Positions 16,610-25,562 of a DNA stretch of 48,783 nt are shown here, in pieces; position 1 is the first letter of the stretch, and each line of letters opens with the position of its first letter. This stretch comes from Lachnospiraceae bacterium (GTDB lineage Bacteria > Bacillota > Clostridia > Lachnospirales > Lachnospiraceae): positions 1-48,783 of the forward strand of contig BLLW01000025.1 in NCBI GenBank assembly GCA_011959285.1, read 5' to 3'. The notes under the pieces were generated by a model. That model made no database searches. It was not told the DNA's origin and was given only the letters and a program-made list of their open reading frames with translations. Position numbers and translations under genes: made by a program.

Positions 16610-18478
16610 TTATACTTCTCTGTAATCTCCGTCAACCACATCATCTGCCGGACCTGCATCTGCACCCATATCAGGACCTGCCCCTGCACCCATATCGGGA
16701 CCTGCCCCTGTCTGCTGCATGTTCTCATACATCTTAGTGAACAGCGCCTGCGCACTTGTGGTAAGTTTTTCCTTAGCTGCTTTGAGTGCATCTAAATCAG
16801 AATCGGACATTTCCTGATCCTTTGTTCTCTCCAGAATATCCTTTACCGCCTGCATATCTGCTTCCACTGTGGATTTCTCGGAAGCGTCAATCTTATCGCC
16901 GACTTCATTCAATGCCTTTTCTGTCTGGAATACGAAGGAATCAGCTTCGTTCCTTGTATCAATCGCTTCTTTTCTCTTCTTATCCTGTGCCTCAAATTCA
17001 GCCGCTTCCTTCACTGCCTTATCAATTTCATCATCAGACATGTTGGAACTTGCTGTAATTGTAATATGCTGTTCCTTACCGGTGCCAAGGTCCTTTGCAG
17101 AAACGTTAACGATACCGTTGGCATCAATATCAAATGTAACTTCAATCTGAGGTACACCGCGCATTGCCGGAGGGATTCCGTCTAAACGGAACTGTCCTAA
17201 AGACTTGTTATCCCTTGCAAACTGTCTTTCACCCTGCAATACGTTGATGTCAACTGCCGTCTGGTTATCTGCTGCCGTTGAGAAAATCTGGCTCTTCTTG
17301 GTAGGAATCGTCGTATTTCTCTCGATCAGCCTAGTTGCAATACCGCCCATGGTCTCAATAGAAAGAGAAAGGGGTGTAACATCCAGAAGAAGAATCTCGC
17401 CTGCACCGGCATCGCCCGCTAACTTGCCGCCCTGGATAGAAGCGCCTAAAGCAACGCATTCGTCAGGATTCAGCGTCTTGCTGGGTTCATGACCTGTGAG
17501 CTGTTTAACTTTATCCTGTACAGCAGGAATACGTGTAGAACCGCCTACCAGCAATACCTGACCTAAATCAGCATTGGTAAGACCTGCATCCTTCATTGCG
17601 TTCTGTACAGGGATTGCTGTCTTTTCAACTAAATCATGCGTCAATTCATCAAACTTTGCTCTGGAAAGATTCATATCAAAATGCTTGGGACCTTCTGCTG
17701 TAGCTGTGATGAAAGGAAGGTTGATATTGGTGGTTGTTGCAGAGGAAAGTTCCTTCTTTGCCTTTTCAGCCGCTTCCTTCAGTCTCTGCAGCGCCATCTT
17801 ATCATTGGATAAATCAACGCCTTCTGCTTTCTTAAATTCATCGATCATCCACTGTGTCAGTCTGTTGTCAAAGTCATCGCCACCAAGACGTGTATCTCCG
17901 TTGGTTGCCAAAACTTCAATAACGCCGTCTCCGATTTCGATAATGGAAACGTCAAATGTACCGCCGCCTAAGTCATATACCATGATCTTCTGCTCTTTTT
18001 CATTGTCAAGACCATAAGCTAAAGCAGCTGCCGTAGGCTCGTTGATGATACGCTTTACATCAAGACCTGCAATTTTACCGGCATCCTTGGTTGCCTGACG
18101 CTGTGCGTCATTAAAATAAGCAGGAACCGTAATAACAGCTTCTGTTACCTTTTCCCCTAAATAGCTTTCAGCATCTGCTTTCAACTTCTGAAGAATCATG
18201 GCCGAAATCTGCTGAGGGGAATATTTCTTGTCATCAATATTGCGCCCTTTGTCCGTACCCATATCTCTTTTGATAGATGCAATTGTCTTCTCTGCATTGG
18301 TTACCGCTTGACGTTTTGCAGGTTCACCAATCAGTCTTTCTCCTGTCTTCGTAAACGCCACTACAGAGGGTGTCGTTCTTGCGCCTTCTGCGTTTGCGAT
18401 AACGGTAGGCTTTCCGCCTTCCATAACTGCTACACAGCTGTTTGTTGTGCCTAAGTCAATACCAATTATTTTACTCAT
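16610..18478 (-). CDS. dnaK: Chaperone DnaK (Hsp70)
   Basis: 622 residues, normal length. The nucleotide-binding domain (about 1-360) begins [20 protein letters not shown] and includes [13 protein letters not shown] and [12 protein letters not shown]. The substrate-binding domain contains [14 protein letters not shown], and the helical lid ends in a Gly/Ala/Asp-rich tail with [12 protein letters not shown]. It refolds proteins with DnaJ and GrpE using ATP. Third gene of the CIRCE/HrcA-controlled operon; a 72-base gap separates it from grpE. Confidence 0.99.
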   Translation of the reverse strand: MSKIIGIDLGTTNSCVAVMEGGKPTVIANAEGARTTPSVVAFTKTGERLIGEPAKRQAVTNAEKTIASIKRDMGTDKGRNIDDKKYSPQQISAMILQKLKADAESYLGEKVTEAVITVPAYFNDAQRQATKDAGKIAGLDVKRIINEPTAAALAYGLDNEKEQKIMVYDLGGGTFDVSIIEIGDGVIEVLATNGDTRLGGDDFDNRLTQWMIDEFKKAEGVDLSNDKMALQRLKEAAEKAKKELSSATTTNINLPFITATAEGPKHFDMNLSRAKFDELTHDLVEKTAIPVQNAMKDAGLTNADLGQVLLVGGSTRIPAVQDKVKQLTGHEPSKTLNPDECVALGASIQGGKLAGDAGAGEILLLDVTPLSLSIETMGGIATRLIERNTTIPTKKSQIFSTAADNQTAVDINVLQGERQFARDNKSLGQFRLDGIPPAMRGVPQIEVTFDIDANGIVNVSAKDLGTGKEQHITITASSNMSDDEIDKAVKEAAEFEAQDKKRKEAIDTRNEADSFVFQTEKALNEVGDKIDASEKSTVEADMQAVKDILERTKDQEMSDSDLDALKAAKEKLTTSAQALFTKMYENMQQTGAGPDMGAGAGPDMGADAGPADDVVDGDYREV

Positions 18479-18550
18479 AATGATCTCCTCCTGATTTTTA
18501 TTTATGATACTGATAAATGTTTATTGCTGTCTGGTTATTCATATGATGCG

Positions 18551-19195
18551 CTAGCTTACCACTGCCACCATGCTGTGCCTTACCACGCTGTCCCTGTAAG
18601 TATATCCTTTCAACAGTTCCTGAGCAACTACACCGGATCCATATTCCTCACTTTCCACCTGCATGACTGCGTTATGGAACTCAGGGTCAAATTCCTCCCC
18701 CACTGCGGGAATCGGCTTTACTTCCATCTTCTCCAGTTCTGAAAGAAGCTGCTTGTAAATCATTTCCATTCCTTCTGCAAAAGGAGAATTTTTATCTTCC
18801 TCGGGAACCGTTGCAAGACCTCTTTCAAAATTATCTACCACTGGCAGAATTTTTTCTATGACACTTTTTGCACCCGTTTCAAACATTGTTGTTTTTTCTT
18901 TTTCGGTGCGCTTCCTAAAATTATCAAATTCAGCCATCTGGCGTTTCACCCTGTCTTCCAGTTCTTCGATTTTTTCCTTGAGAGCATCCTGCTTCTTATC
19001 GTTCTTTAATTTTTTCTTTGCTGCCTTCTTGTCAGCCTTGCTCCCTGGCGTCCCATCTTCTGTCTCCTCTTCGCTTCCTGCTCTAGGCTCCGCAGTTTCT
19101 TTCAGTTCTTGTTCCTCCTGCGGGTCTTCCATATCCTGTAATACTTCCTCTGTATCCAGATGATCCTCCATGTCTTTTTTCAATTCATCACTCAT
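18551..19195 (-). CDS. grpE: Nucleotide exchange factor GrpE
   Basis: About 214 residues. A long acidic, Lys-rich disordered N-terminus (1-65) precedes a coiled coil (about 70-110, LKEKIEELEDRVKRQMAEFD and NFRKRTEKEK) and the four-helix/beta-wing part ending in the family signature (EFDPEFHNAV, EELLKGYTYRDSVVRHSMV-like). It releases ADP from DnaK. The ATG at 19195 has AAAGGG nine bases upstream; the ATG at 19204 would be touching that site, so the shorter form is preferred. It follows hrcA closely. Confidence 0.96.
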   Translation of the reverse strand: MSDELKKDMEDHLDTEEVLQDMEDPQEEQELKETAEPRAGSEEETEDGTPGSKADKKAAKKKLKNDKKQDALKEKIEELEDRVKRQMAEFDNFRKRTEKEKTTMFETGAKSVIEKILPVVDNFERGLATVPEEDKNSPFAEGMEMIYKQLLSELEKMEVKPIPAVGEEFDPEFHNAVMQVESEEYGSGVVAQELLKGYTYRDSVVRHSMVAVVS

Positions 19196-19215
19196 CCGTT
19201 TCATCCCTTTCCGTT

Positions 19216-20247
19216 TTATGTCTTATTTTTATATAACTCATCCAACTGGTGGGTAATTGTCTTAAGTGTTCCTACAACCTTATCGTAATCCATGCGTTTA
19301 GGACCTATGATTCCTATGGTTCCCCGCATTCCTTCTCCCAACTCGTAAGTCGCTGTCACCACGCTGCAGTCTTTCATGGTCTGAATTGGCGTCTCGTTTC
19401 CGATGTAAACCTGAATGCCTGTATTCTTCTCATCTGAAAGGGTATCCTGCACCAGTTCCGTTAACATCTGCTTTTCCTCAAAGGTATTAATGATCTCACT
19501 GGCTTTCTGCTGGTCTGCAAGCTCCGGATATCTAAAAATATTATTGGCTCCACTGGTATAGATTTCCAAATCTTCCTCTGCCTTAATGGACTCTGCAATT
19601 GCATCTATTACATCTGCCACGATATCACTGTGTATACCTGCCTGATGCTTCATAGCGGAAATCATGCCGAGATTGATTTCCTCCAGCGTCAAACCGTTTA
19701 GGTGCGTGTTGAGCAGGATATTGAGCTTAAGGAGCGTTTCATCATCCAGTTCTCCGGATATAGAAATGATATTATTCTTAATCACATTCCCCTCCGCCAC
19801 CACCACTGCCAGAAGCTGATTGACATCCACCCTTGAAAGTTGTATGAACTTAATCTTATTCGTATGAATTGTAGGCGCGGAAATCATGGTAGCGTAATTT
19901 GTATTTGTTGCAAGAAGCTTTGCGACCTGCTTGAGAAGATGATCCATCTTATCCTCTCTCTCCAGCATCATTTCCTTTAATTCTTCCAGCTCCCTGTCCT
20001 TCTCCTCCATCATGGTATCCACATAAAGGCGGTATCCTTTATCAGAAGGAATCCTTCCGGCTGATGTATGGGGCTGTAGAATATAGCCCATTTCCTCCAA
20101 ATCCGACATCTCATTCCGAATCGTAGCCGAACTTAAATTTAAATCCGTGTATTTGGAAATCGTCCGGCTGCCTACCGGCTCTCCTGTCTCAAGATAGTTC
20201 CGGATAATGGCCTGCAATATTTTAATTTTTCTTTCACTCAACTGCAC
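19216..20247 (-). CDS. hrcA: Heat-inducible transcription repressor HrcA
   Basis: About 343 residues. Winged-helix N-terminus (QLSERKIKILQAIIRNYL, GEPVGSRTISKYTDLNLSSA) followed by the GAF-like HrcA domain and the dimerisation segment. HrcA binds CIRCE and is kept active by the GroE chaperonin in Bacillus. I prefer a GTG start at 20247: AAGGAG lies eight bases upstream and homologues usually begin directly at QLSERK. The ATG at 20253 is only two bases from that site, and the ATG at 20289 has none and lies only five bases beyond the CIRCE. First gene of its own regulated operon. Confidence 0.95.
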   Translation of the reverse strand: MQLSERKIKILQAIIRNYLETGEPVGSRTISKYTDLNLSSATIRNEMSDLEEMGYILQPHTSAGRIPSDKGYRLYVDTMMEEKDRELEELKEMMLEREDKMDHLLKQVAKLLATNTNYATMISAPTIHTNKIKFIQLSRVDVNQLLAVVVAEGNVIKNNIISISGELDDETLLKLNILLNTHLNGLTLEEINLGMISAMKHQAGIHSDIVADVIDAIAESIKAEEDLEIYTSGANNIFRYPELADQQKASEIINTFEEKQMLTELVQDTLSDEKNTGIQVYIGNETPIQTMKDCSVVTATYELGEGMRGTIGIIGPKRMDYDKVVGTLKTITHQLDELYKNKT

Positions 20248-20293
20248 CTCCATCACTCCTTCCCATCCATTCAATGACAAGTTTTTCATTTTA

Positions 20294-20320
20294 TTAGCAC
20301 TCGTCTTTAGGGAGTGCTAA
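20294..20320 (-). promoter_or_regulatory. CIRCE operator (HrcA binding site)
   Basis: Perfect match to the consensus: TTAGCACTC (20294-20302), nine bases, GAGTGCTAA (20312-20320). It lies just downstream of the promoter -10 box and upstream of hrcA, so the operon is autorepressed by HrcA. A degenerate extra half-site (ATAGCACTT, 20339-20347) overlaps the edge of the -10 box. Confidence 0.97.
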
Positions 20321-20334
20321 TACCTTCTTTACCT

Positions 20335-20363
20335 AAAATAGCACTTACCCTATCTATTGTCAA
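20335..20363 (-). promoter_or_regulatory. Sigma-A promoter of the hrcA-grpE-dnaK-dnaJ operon
   Basis: Minus strand: TTGACA (20363-20358), 17 bases, TATTTT (20340-20335). The transcript would begin near 20328, so the CIRCE is in the first bases of the mRNA. Confidence 0.88.
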
Positions 20364-20400
20364 CACATATATCTCAAAATAATTATTAAAAAATTATAAA

Positions 20401-20428
20401 AGATGGATACCTAAAAAGATATCCATCT
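20401..20428 (-). terminator. Intrinsic terminator after the DUF6465-like gene
   Basis: 9-bp stem AGATGGATA/TATCCATCT (20401-20409, 20420-20428) followed on the minus strand by TTTATAATTTTTTAA. It separates the DUF6465-like gene from the heat-shock promoter. Confidence 0.85.
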
Positions 20429-20475
20429 CTCATTACTGTGCTTGAACAATGTGATTCCCTCATATGAATATAATA

Positions 20476-20910
20476 TTAAATAAAGAAGCTTCCTGTCACG
20501 TCGCCGTTGATTACATAATATGTAGTGTTCTCTTCCGGCTTTACATACAATTCGATGCTCTTAATGTCTTCTTCTTTTCCATTTAAATCATATTTCCATA
20601 CGTCCTTACAGCTCTTTACCAAGTCTTCAGGTGTATATGACTTGCCGTTGAACTGGAAGTTAACAGTTTCATTAACTTCGGCCTTCTTTGCTGCAGGCTT
20701 TCTAACGGCTGCCTTCTTTTCTGTCTCTTTCTTTGCTGCAACTTTTTTAACTGCAGGCTTTCTGCCAAGCTTCTTTGCTTCTGACTTAGCTGCTTCTTTT
20801 ACTTCAGGTTTCGTTTCAGCTTTAGGAGCGACCTTAGCTTCTGTCTTAACTTCTGCTGCCTTTACTTCTTCTTTAACAGGTGCTGCCTTTGCTTTCTTTA
20901 CTTCTGCCAT
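20476..20910 (-). CDS. Lys/Ala-rich H1-like protein with DUF6465-type C-terminus
   Basis: 144 residues. Residues 1-75 are almost only Lys, Ala, Val, Glu and Pro with repeats such as RKPAVKKVAAKKETEKKA, resembling histone H1-like or nucleoid-associated tails. Residues 78-144 form a small beta-rich domain (ETVNFQFNGKSYTPEDLV through NTTYYVINGDVTGSFFI) of the type called DUF6465 in Lachnospiraceae. A nucleic-acid-binding role is inferred from the tail. The gene has a near-consensus promoter, an AAAGGAG site, a structured 98-base leader and its own terminator, which suggests strong monocistronic expression. Confidence 0.8.
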   Translation of the reverse strand: MAEVKKAKAAPVKEEVKAAEVKTEAKVAPKAETKPEVKEAAKSEAKKLGRKPAVKKVAAKKETEKKAAVRKPAAKKAEVNETVNFQFNGKSYTPEDLVKSCKDVWKYDLNGKEEDIKSIELYVKPEENTTYYVINGDVTGSFFI

Positions 20911-20933
20911 GATTAAAAACTCCTTTCACGCTG

Positions 20934-21010
20934 AGAAAACTGTTCTCTAACATGTATACATTGAATAGGTATACAGGATGCTCTCCCCCGAAAACACCCT
21001 GTTTTCTGGG
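20934..21010 (-). promoter_or_regulatory. Structured 5' leader with three hairpins (DUF6465-like gene)
   Basis: Between the promoter and the ATG lie CCCGAAAACA/TGTTTTC..GGG (20987-21010), TGTATAC/GTATACA with a 9-base loop (20953-20975) and GAGAA/TTCTC (20934-20948), the last 11 bases from the ribosome-binding site. No known riboswitch core was recognised. Confidence 0.5.
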
Positions 21011-21014
21011 AAAC

Positions 21015-21043
21015 AGTGTACTCCATATTTTGCTTCTTGTCAA
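21015..21043 (-). promoter_or_regulatory. Sigma-A promoter of the DUF6465-like gene
   Basis: Minus strand: TTGACA (21043-21038), 17-base spacer, TACACT (21020-21015). Confidence 0.8.
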
Positions 21044-21067
21044 CTAATTAACAACTTTTTCACAAAT

Positions 21068-21919
21068 TTATCCCATAATCCCAAAATAAATAAGAACGAT
21101 TGTGCCTAATATAATACGGTACCATCCGAATACTTTAAAGTCATGTTTCTTTATATATCCCATGAGAAAACGAATCACAATTATCGATACAATGAATGCT
21201 GTAATCATTCCTGTGGCTAATATCATAATCTCATTCCCCGAAAAAGAAAATCCAAATTTTACAATCTTAAGAAGGCTTGCGCCAAACATCACCGGAATCG
21301 CAAGAAAAAAAGTAAATTCTGCTGCCACGGTTCTGGACACCCCTATTAAAAGTGCGCCGAGTATAGTCGCCCCCGAACGTGACGTTCCCGGAAAAACAGC
21401 CGCGATCAGCTGGAAGACTCCTATCATAAATGCTGTCTGGAAGGTGATTTCTGATAAAGAGTTAATTTTTACGCTTCTGCCCTTATTCCGATTTTCGATC
21501 AGGATAAAACCAATTCCAAAGACAATCAATGCAGCCGCCACGCAGACGCCATTATAAAAAAGCTTTTCAAAATATTCATCAAAAAAAATACCCACAACAG
21601 CCGCAGGCAAGCAAGCTGCAATAATCTTAAACCATAATATCCAAATGTCCCTCTTGCAATAAGACAAAAATCCCGACTGCTTCACTGGCTTGGTCTTGTT
21701 ATCCTTCCCAAATGGCCATATCTGATTCCAGAATAGAACCACCACAGCCAAGATAGCGCCAAGCTGAATCACCACCAGATACATTTGTAAGAAATCCTCT
21801 GAAACATCCAGCTTTACAAATTCATCCAGCAAAATCATATGCCCCGTACTGCTGATCGGCAGCCACTCTGTGATTCCCTCCACAATACCGAACAACACTG
21901 CTTTCAAAAACTCTATCAT
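21068..21919 (-). CDS. uppP: Undecaprenyl-diphosphatase UppP (BacA family)
   Basis: 283 residues and about eight membrane helices. Family motifs are present: GIVEGITEWLPISSTGHMIL near the N-terminus and FPGTSRSGATILGALL in the second repeat. The enzyme dephosphorylates undecaprenyl pyrophosphate at the membrane to recycle the lipid carrier for peptidoglycan synthesis; over-expression gives bacitracin resistance in other species. GGAGG is eight bases before the ATG. It follows the aminotransferase gene by 46 bases on the same strand and may share its transcript. Confidence 0.97.
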   Translation of the reverse strand: MIEFLKAVLFGIVEGITEWLPISSTGHMILLDEFVKLDVSEDFLQMYLVVIQLGAILAVVVLFWNQIWPFGKDNKTKPVKQSGFLSYCKRDIWILWFKIIAACLPAAVVGIFFDEYFEKLFYNGVCVAAALIVFGIGFILIENRNKGRSVKINSLSEITFQTAFMIGVFQLIAAVFPGTSRSGATILGALLIGVSRTVAAEFTFFLAIPVMFGASLLKIVKFGFSFSGNEIMILATGMITAFIVSIIVIRFLMGYIKKHDFKVFGWYRIILGTIVLIYFGIMG

Positions 21920-21965
21920 AAATCATTCCTCCAAAATATCAGACTTTTCGCAAGTCTTTTCATTT

Positions 21966-23153
21966 TTATTGATAATTCTCCCTCACAAACCTGTGAATTA
22001 CAGGAAGGGAACGTTTCACCTTTTCCGTATCGATGCAATAAGCCATTCTAAAATACCCAGGCATACCAAAGCTGCCTGAGGGCACCAGCACCAGATCATA
22101 AGCAAGCGCTTTCCTGCAGAAAGCCTCTTCGTTCTCTTCCAACGCCTTGGGGAAAATATAAAAAGTCCCTCCTGGCTTTATACATGAAAAGCCAAGCGAT
22201 GTCAGTTCATCATAAAGAAGATTCATATTCTCCTCGTAAACAGACATATCCGAAGTCTGGTCAACCACCTCTGCCACTGCCAGTTGTATAATGGAAGGCG
22301 GGCAGTTATGACCGATTCCTCTTGAAATCTGTCCGCATATGGCGCTGATTAATTCCGCATCACGGCACTTTGGATTTGCCGCCACATATCCAATCCGCTC
22401 TCCCGGAAGGGATAACGATTTGGAATAAGAGTAGCAGGATAGCGTATTATCATAATATTTTGATACATAGGGAACCTCCAAGCCGCCAAACACGATTTCC
22501 CTGTAGGGTTCGTCTGAAATCAGGAAAATATCATGCCCATACTCCTTTTGCTTTCTGCTTAAAAGATCTGACAATTCTTTCAGTGTTTCCTCACTATATA
22601 CCGCTCCAGACGGATTGTTGGGCGTATTAATCAAGAGGGCTGCCACTTTCTTTGTCAGCATTTCTTCAAGCTTCTCAAAATTAATCTGAAAATTCTGGGT
22701 ATTTGCAGGAACTACTTTAAGCTGTGCTCCCGTCATATTGACATATAAATTATATTCAGGGAAATAGGGTGCAAATGTCAGCACTTCATCCCCTGGAGAT
22801 GTAACGCATCGCAGCGCATGTGCCACTGCCCCCGCCGCCCCAGTGGTAGGAAAAATATGATTTCCCGTGTAATTCATTCCAAATCTTCGGTTCAATGAAT
22901 CTGCAATCTTCTCTTTTACAGATGCAATGCCAAGACTTGGACTGTACCCATGAAGTTCCATGGAATTTCTGTTTTTAAGCAGTTCCACCATAACTTCTGT
23001 AAACTTTTCTGGAACTGGTACAGAGGGATTTCCCAAGCTAAAGTCAAAAACATTTTCATAGCCGATCTGTCTGCCCCTGTCCGCAGCAAATTCAGACAAC
23101 TGCCTGATAATAGACTTTTCCTCCAGCATTTTTTTATATTGTCCATTGACCAT
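21966..23153 (-). CDS. PLP-dependent aminotransferase
   Basis: 395 residues of fold-type I. The PLP Lys lies in CYSYSKSLSLPGERIGYV, with NTPNNPSGAVYSEETLKEL and ISDEPYREIVF upstream. The SLPGERIG form is typical of a clostridial aspartate/aromatic-type aminotransferase subgroup. Substrate not assigned. The ATG at 23153 has only a weak site (AAAGG at long spacing); the ATG at 23129 (MLEEKSIIRQL) has none. It is followed by uppP and preceded by a hairpin that separates it from the cNMP-binding gene. Confidence 0.88.
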   Translation of the reverse strand: MVNGQYKKMLEEKSIIRQLSEFAADRGRQIGYENVFDFSLGNPSVPVPEKFTEVMVELLKNRNSMELHGYSPSLGIASVKEKIADSLNRRFGMNYTGNHIFPTTGAAGAVAHALRCVTSPGDEVLTFAPYFPEYNLYVNMTGAQLKVVPANTQNFQINFEKLEEMLTKKVAALLINTPNNPSGAVYSEETLKELSDLLSRKQKEYGHDIFLISDEPYREIVFGGLEVPYVSKYYDNTLSCYSYSKSLSLPGERIGYVAANPKCRDAELISAICGQISRGIGHNCPPSIIQLAVAEVVDQTSDMSVYEENMNLLYDELTSLGFSCIKPGGTFYIFPKALEENEEAFCRKALAYDLVLVPSGSFGMPGYFRMAYCIDTEKVKRSLPVIHRFVRENYQ

Positions 23154-23195
23154 TGTCGCTATCCAAGCCTTTCTTAACTGAAATATTAATTGAGC

Positions 23196-23224
23196 AAAGC
23201 TGCCCCGTCACAAGGGACAGCTTT
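23196..23224. terminator. Hairpin downstream of the cNMP-domain gene
   Basis: AAAGCTG-CCC pairs with GGG-CAGCTTT around a short loop. The T run is good on the plus strand (CTTTTTC) but only three T on the minus strand, where the genes are. It is probably a weak or partial terminator between the glycerol operon and the aminotransferase gene. Confidence 0.5.
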
Positions 23225-23262
23225 TTCTGTTCTTTTGCCTTCACAATCAATACACATATTCT

Positions 23263-25542
23263 CTACATGTAAAGAAATTGTCTTTCCTGTTCAATCTCTT
23301 CAGGAATCGGTTTACCCGTACTGCGCAGTTTCTGACACAAGTTTTCCAAACGGTGGCGTTTTTGCCCCATACGAATCTCATACCGTTCTGAGATTTCCCG
23401 GTACATAGGATTTGCCTTCAGTTTTTCTCTGATTGCCGCCGTAAAGGTACAATAGCTATATAATATGTTTCTTGCTATCTTATTCATTCTGGGAGAACCA
23501 TTGCTTTCAAAAAGAATCCACGTGGTATAATCCATAATGAACATTTCCTTGAAACTGTTCTTGGCACGCCCCATATCCGTCTTGATCTTTTCCTTGGCAT
23601 CTGTGGACAATTCCTGATTTTTCTTATAAAACTGTATATAGTCAAAGTACTCACTGGTAAGTGATCTCTCTGAAACATCATTCCAACGCGCTCCCTGCAC
23701 ACGTTTGCACATTTCCCAGCGGAACTCCCCTGTTAATCTAATCAAAATCAAGGAAAGATCTTCCAGCTGGAAGATAGAACTCATCATTCTTGCCGGCGTG
23801 GTGCGGCGCTTTCCTTCAATTTCCTGCCACATAACGCCTCTGATTCCTACATTGGGCATAAGAATAAAGTCCGGAAGAATTTCTACGTTAATGAACTCCT
23901 TCTGTACCCCCTGCTCTGGCGCTGAAAACATTGTTTCCCTGTAATATGCGCCAAAATCCTTGGTGCGTATGCCGTCAAGTGCAGTATGAAGATTATCAGC
24001 AGAGACAAGAATACTGTCTAAAGGTTTCATCACATTATGCTCTGAAAAAATTGGACAGAAGGTGGTAATCCTGCCATACGTAATCTTATTGACCATAGGA
24101 AATACATTCTCAAGTTCATAGAGAACCTTCGCTGTATTGTCTGTCAAAAGATTCTTTTCTTCTTCCTTGGTAATCGCGCCCGTTTTTCTCTGCTCTACCA
24201 GATATGCCACATAGTCTAAGTCAAACTCATTTCTACTAGGTTCTTTTTTCCCTTCATAGACAGCCATAAGCCATTCATATATAGAGTAGACGCCCCTCTC
24301 CGGCGCTGTTGGCAGCTGATTGATAATGCTGCAAAGATAAGCGGCATTCTTCTCTCCCGCCAGTTCTTCATCAACATAGCCAAAATTGAACAACATCTTG
24401 ACCACCGTAGGAACATCCTGATCCTGAAGACTATTCTTAAACGCAGCAGTGTAAACCTGATAAAATTCTTTGGTCAGCTTATGCCGCAGCGTGCGCACAT
24501 CTTCCTCTGTACCATTTTTGTTAGGCATCTGCTTATATTCCTGCACATGCTTGATAAAGGATGATTCCAATGTGTCATCGCATTTCGCATAAGCAAGAAT
24601 CTTGTGCAGGGAACCTGTAAGATCCTCCATATCTGACACCTGCACCTGACCGCCTTCTTCCCCTGCGGCACTCATTTGTTTCATTGCTTCTAGCTTCTTT
24701 TCAAGGTTACTCCTTCTGGATTTATAGTATGAAATCTCCCCAAACCCAAGATTTTCCAGAAGTTTTGTTACATCATCCATTTTTTTACGCACAGCGGCTG
24801 TGCTGTCCGCCTCCAGCCCGTCTTTTCCTGCCACCTTACCATAAAGAACAGTAAGCAGCTCAAGGAAATCCATACCTTTTTCGTTTACAAAAAAGCTGCA
24901 TATATTTTTCTTATATGCCTGCATCTGACTGCAAAGACCCACCACCGTGCACATATCTTCACTTGCCCTTAGAAGAAAGCCATGTGCAAAATCAATGCTG
25001 TCTTTATCAAACTCCCATACATTCAATGCCTTCTTGAGCGTAACATAATAACCAATCATCCAAAAGGGAATATCTTCTGAAAGACTGATTTTTGACAGTT
25101 CTCCAAATCCCGGCAGTTCTCCCGGTGTTAGGCTGTATTTTGCACATGCCCCAGCATATTCTTTATAGCTGTTAGTGAGATAATCAAACAAATTATTACA
25201 TTCCGACCAGAGACGTTTATATTGTCTGAACATCTCATAAATCTGCCTAAAGTGGGAAATAATGAAATACTTTAATGCTTCTGCATTGTTAATTACGCTC
25301 TCCGGCAATTTTATGCCGTCCAAAGGATATGCAATAATGGAAGCAGCCTCTTCAGCCTTATATTCCATAATCGCCTCACCGCGTCTATATTCGCACAGAC
25401 CGATTACATCTCCGCTGTTTAAAAGATACTTGCCCCCCTTATAAGAAGCGCTGACCGTGCCTTTTGTGACAAGATACAAAGCATCTATTTTCTGTCCGCT
25501 TTCAACTATGATTTGTCCCTGAGTGACTTCTTTTATCTCCAT
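23263..25542 (-). CDS. Large protein with N-terminal cyclic-nucleotide-binding domain
   Basis: 759 residues. Residues 1-105 look like a cNMP-binding (Crp-type) beta-roll: QIIVESGQKIDALYLVTKGT, then LLNSGDVIGLCEYRRG. The remaining 650 residues are largely helical and match no family I know; there is no helix-turn-helix, kinase or cyclase motif. A conserved-looking block near the C-terminus (GARWNDVSERSLTSEYFDYI, then MDYTTWILFESNGSPRMNKI) suggests a folded domain. AGGAG precedes the ATG. It starts 20 bases after glpK in the same direction and so is probably part of the glycerol operon. Role unknown; it may sense a nucleotide or use the fold structurally. Confidence 0.7.
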   Translation of the reverse strand: MEIKEVTQGQIIVESGQKIDALYLVTKGTVSASYKGGKYLLNSGDVIGLCEYRRGEAIMEYKAEEAASIIAYPLDGIKLPESVINNAEALKYFIISHFRQIYEMFRQYKRLWSECNNLFDYLTNSYKEYAGACAKYSLTPGELPGFGELSKISLSEDIPFWMIGYYVTLKKALNVWEFDKDSIDFAHGFLLRASEDMCTVVGLCSQMQAYKKNICSFFVNEKGMDFLELLTVLYGKVAGKDGLEADSTAAVRKKMDDVTKLLENLGFGEISYYKSRRSNLEKKLEAMKQMSAAGEEGGQVQVSDMEDLTGSLHKILAYAKCDDTLESSFIKHVQEYKQMPNKNGTEEDVRTLRHKLTKEFYQVYTAAFKNSLQDQDVPTVVKMLFNFGYVDEELAGEKNAAYLCSIINQLPTAPERGVYSIYEWLMAVYEGKKEPSRNEFDLDYVAYLVEQRKTGAITKEEEKNLLTDNTAKVLYELENVFPMVNKITYGRITTFCPIFSEHNVMKPLDSILVSADNLHTALDGIRTKDFGAYYRETMFSAPEQGVQKEFINVEILPDFILMPNVGIRGVMWQEIEGKRRTTPARMMSSIFQLEDLSLILIRLTGEFRWEMCKRVQGARWNDVSERSLTSEYFDYIQFYKKNQELSTDAKEKIKTDMGRAKNSFKEMFIMDYTTWILFESNGSPRMNKIARNILYSYCTFTAAIREKLKANPMYREISERYEIRMGQKRHRLENLCQKLRSTGKPIPEEIEQERQFLYM

Positions 25543-25562
25543 ATTTGTCTCCTACTCTATTT

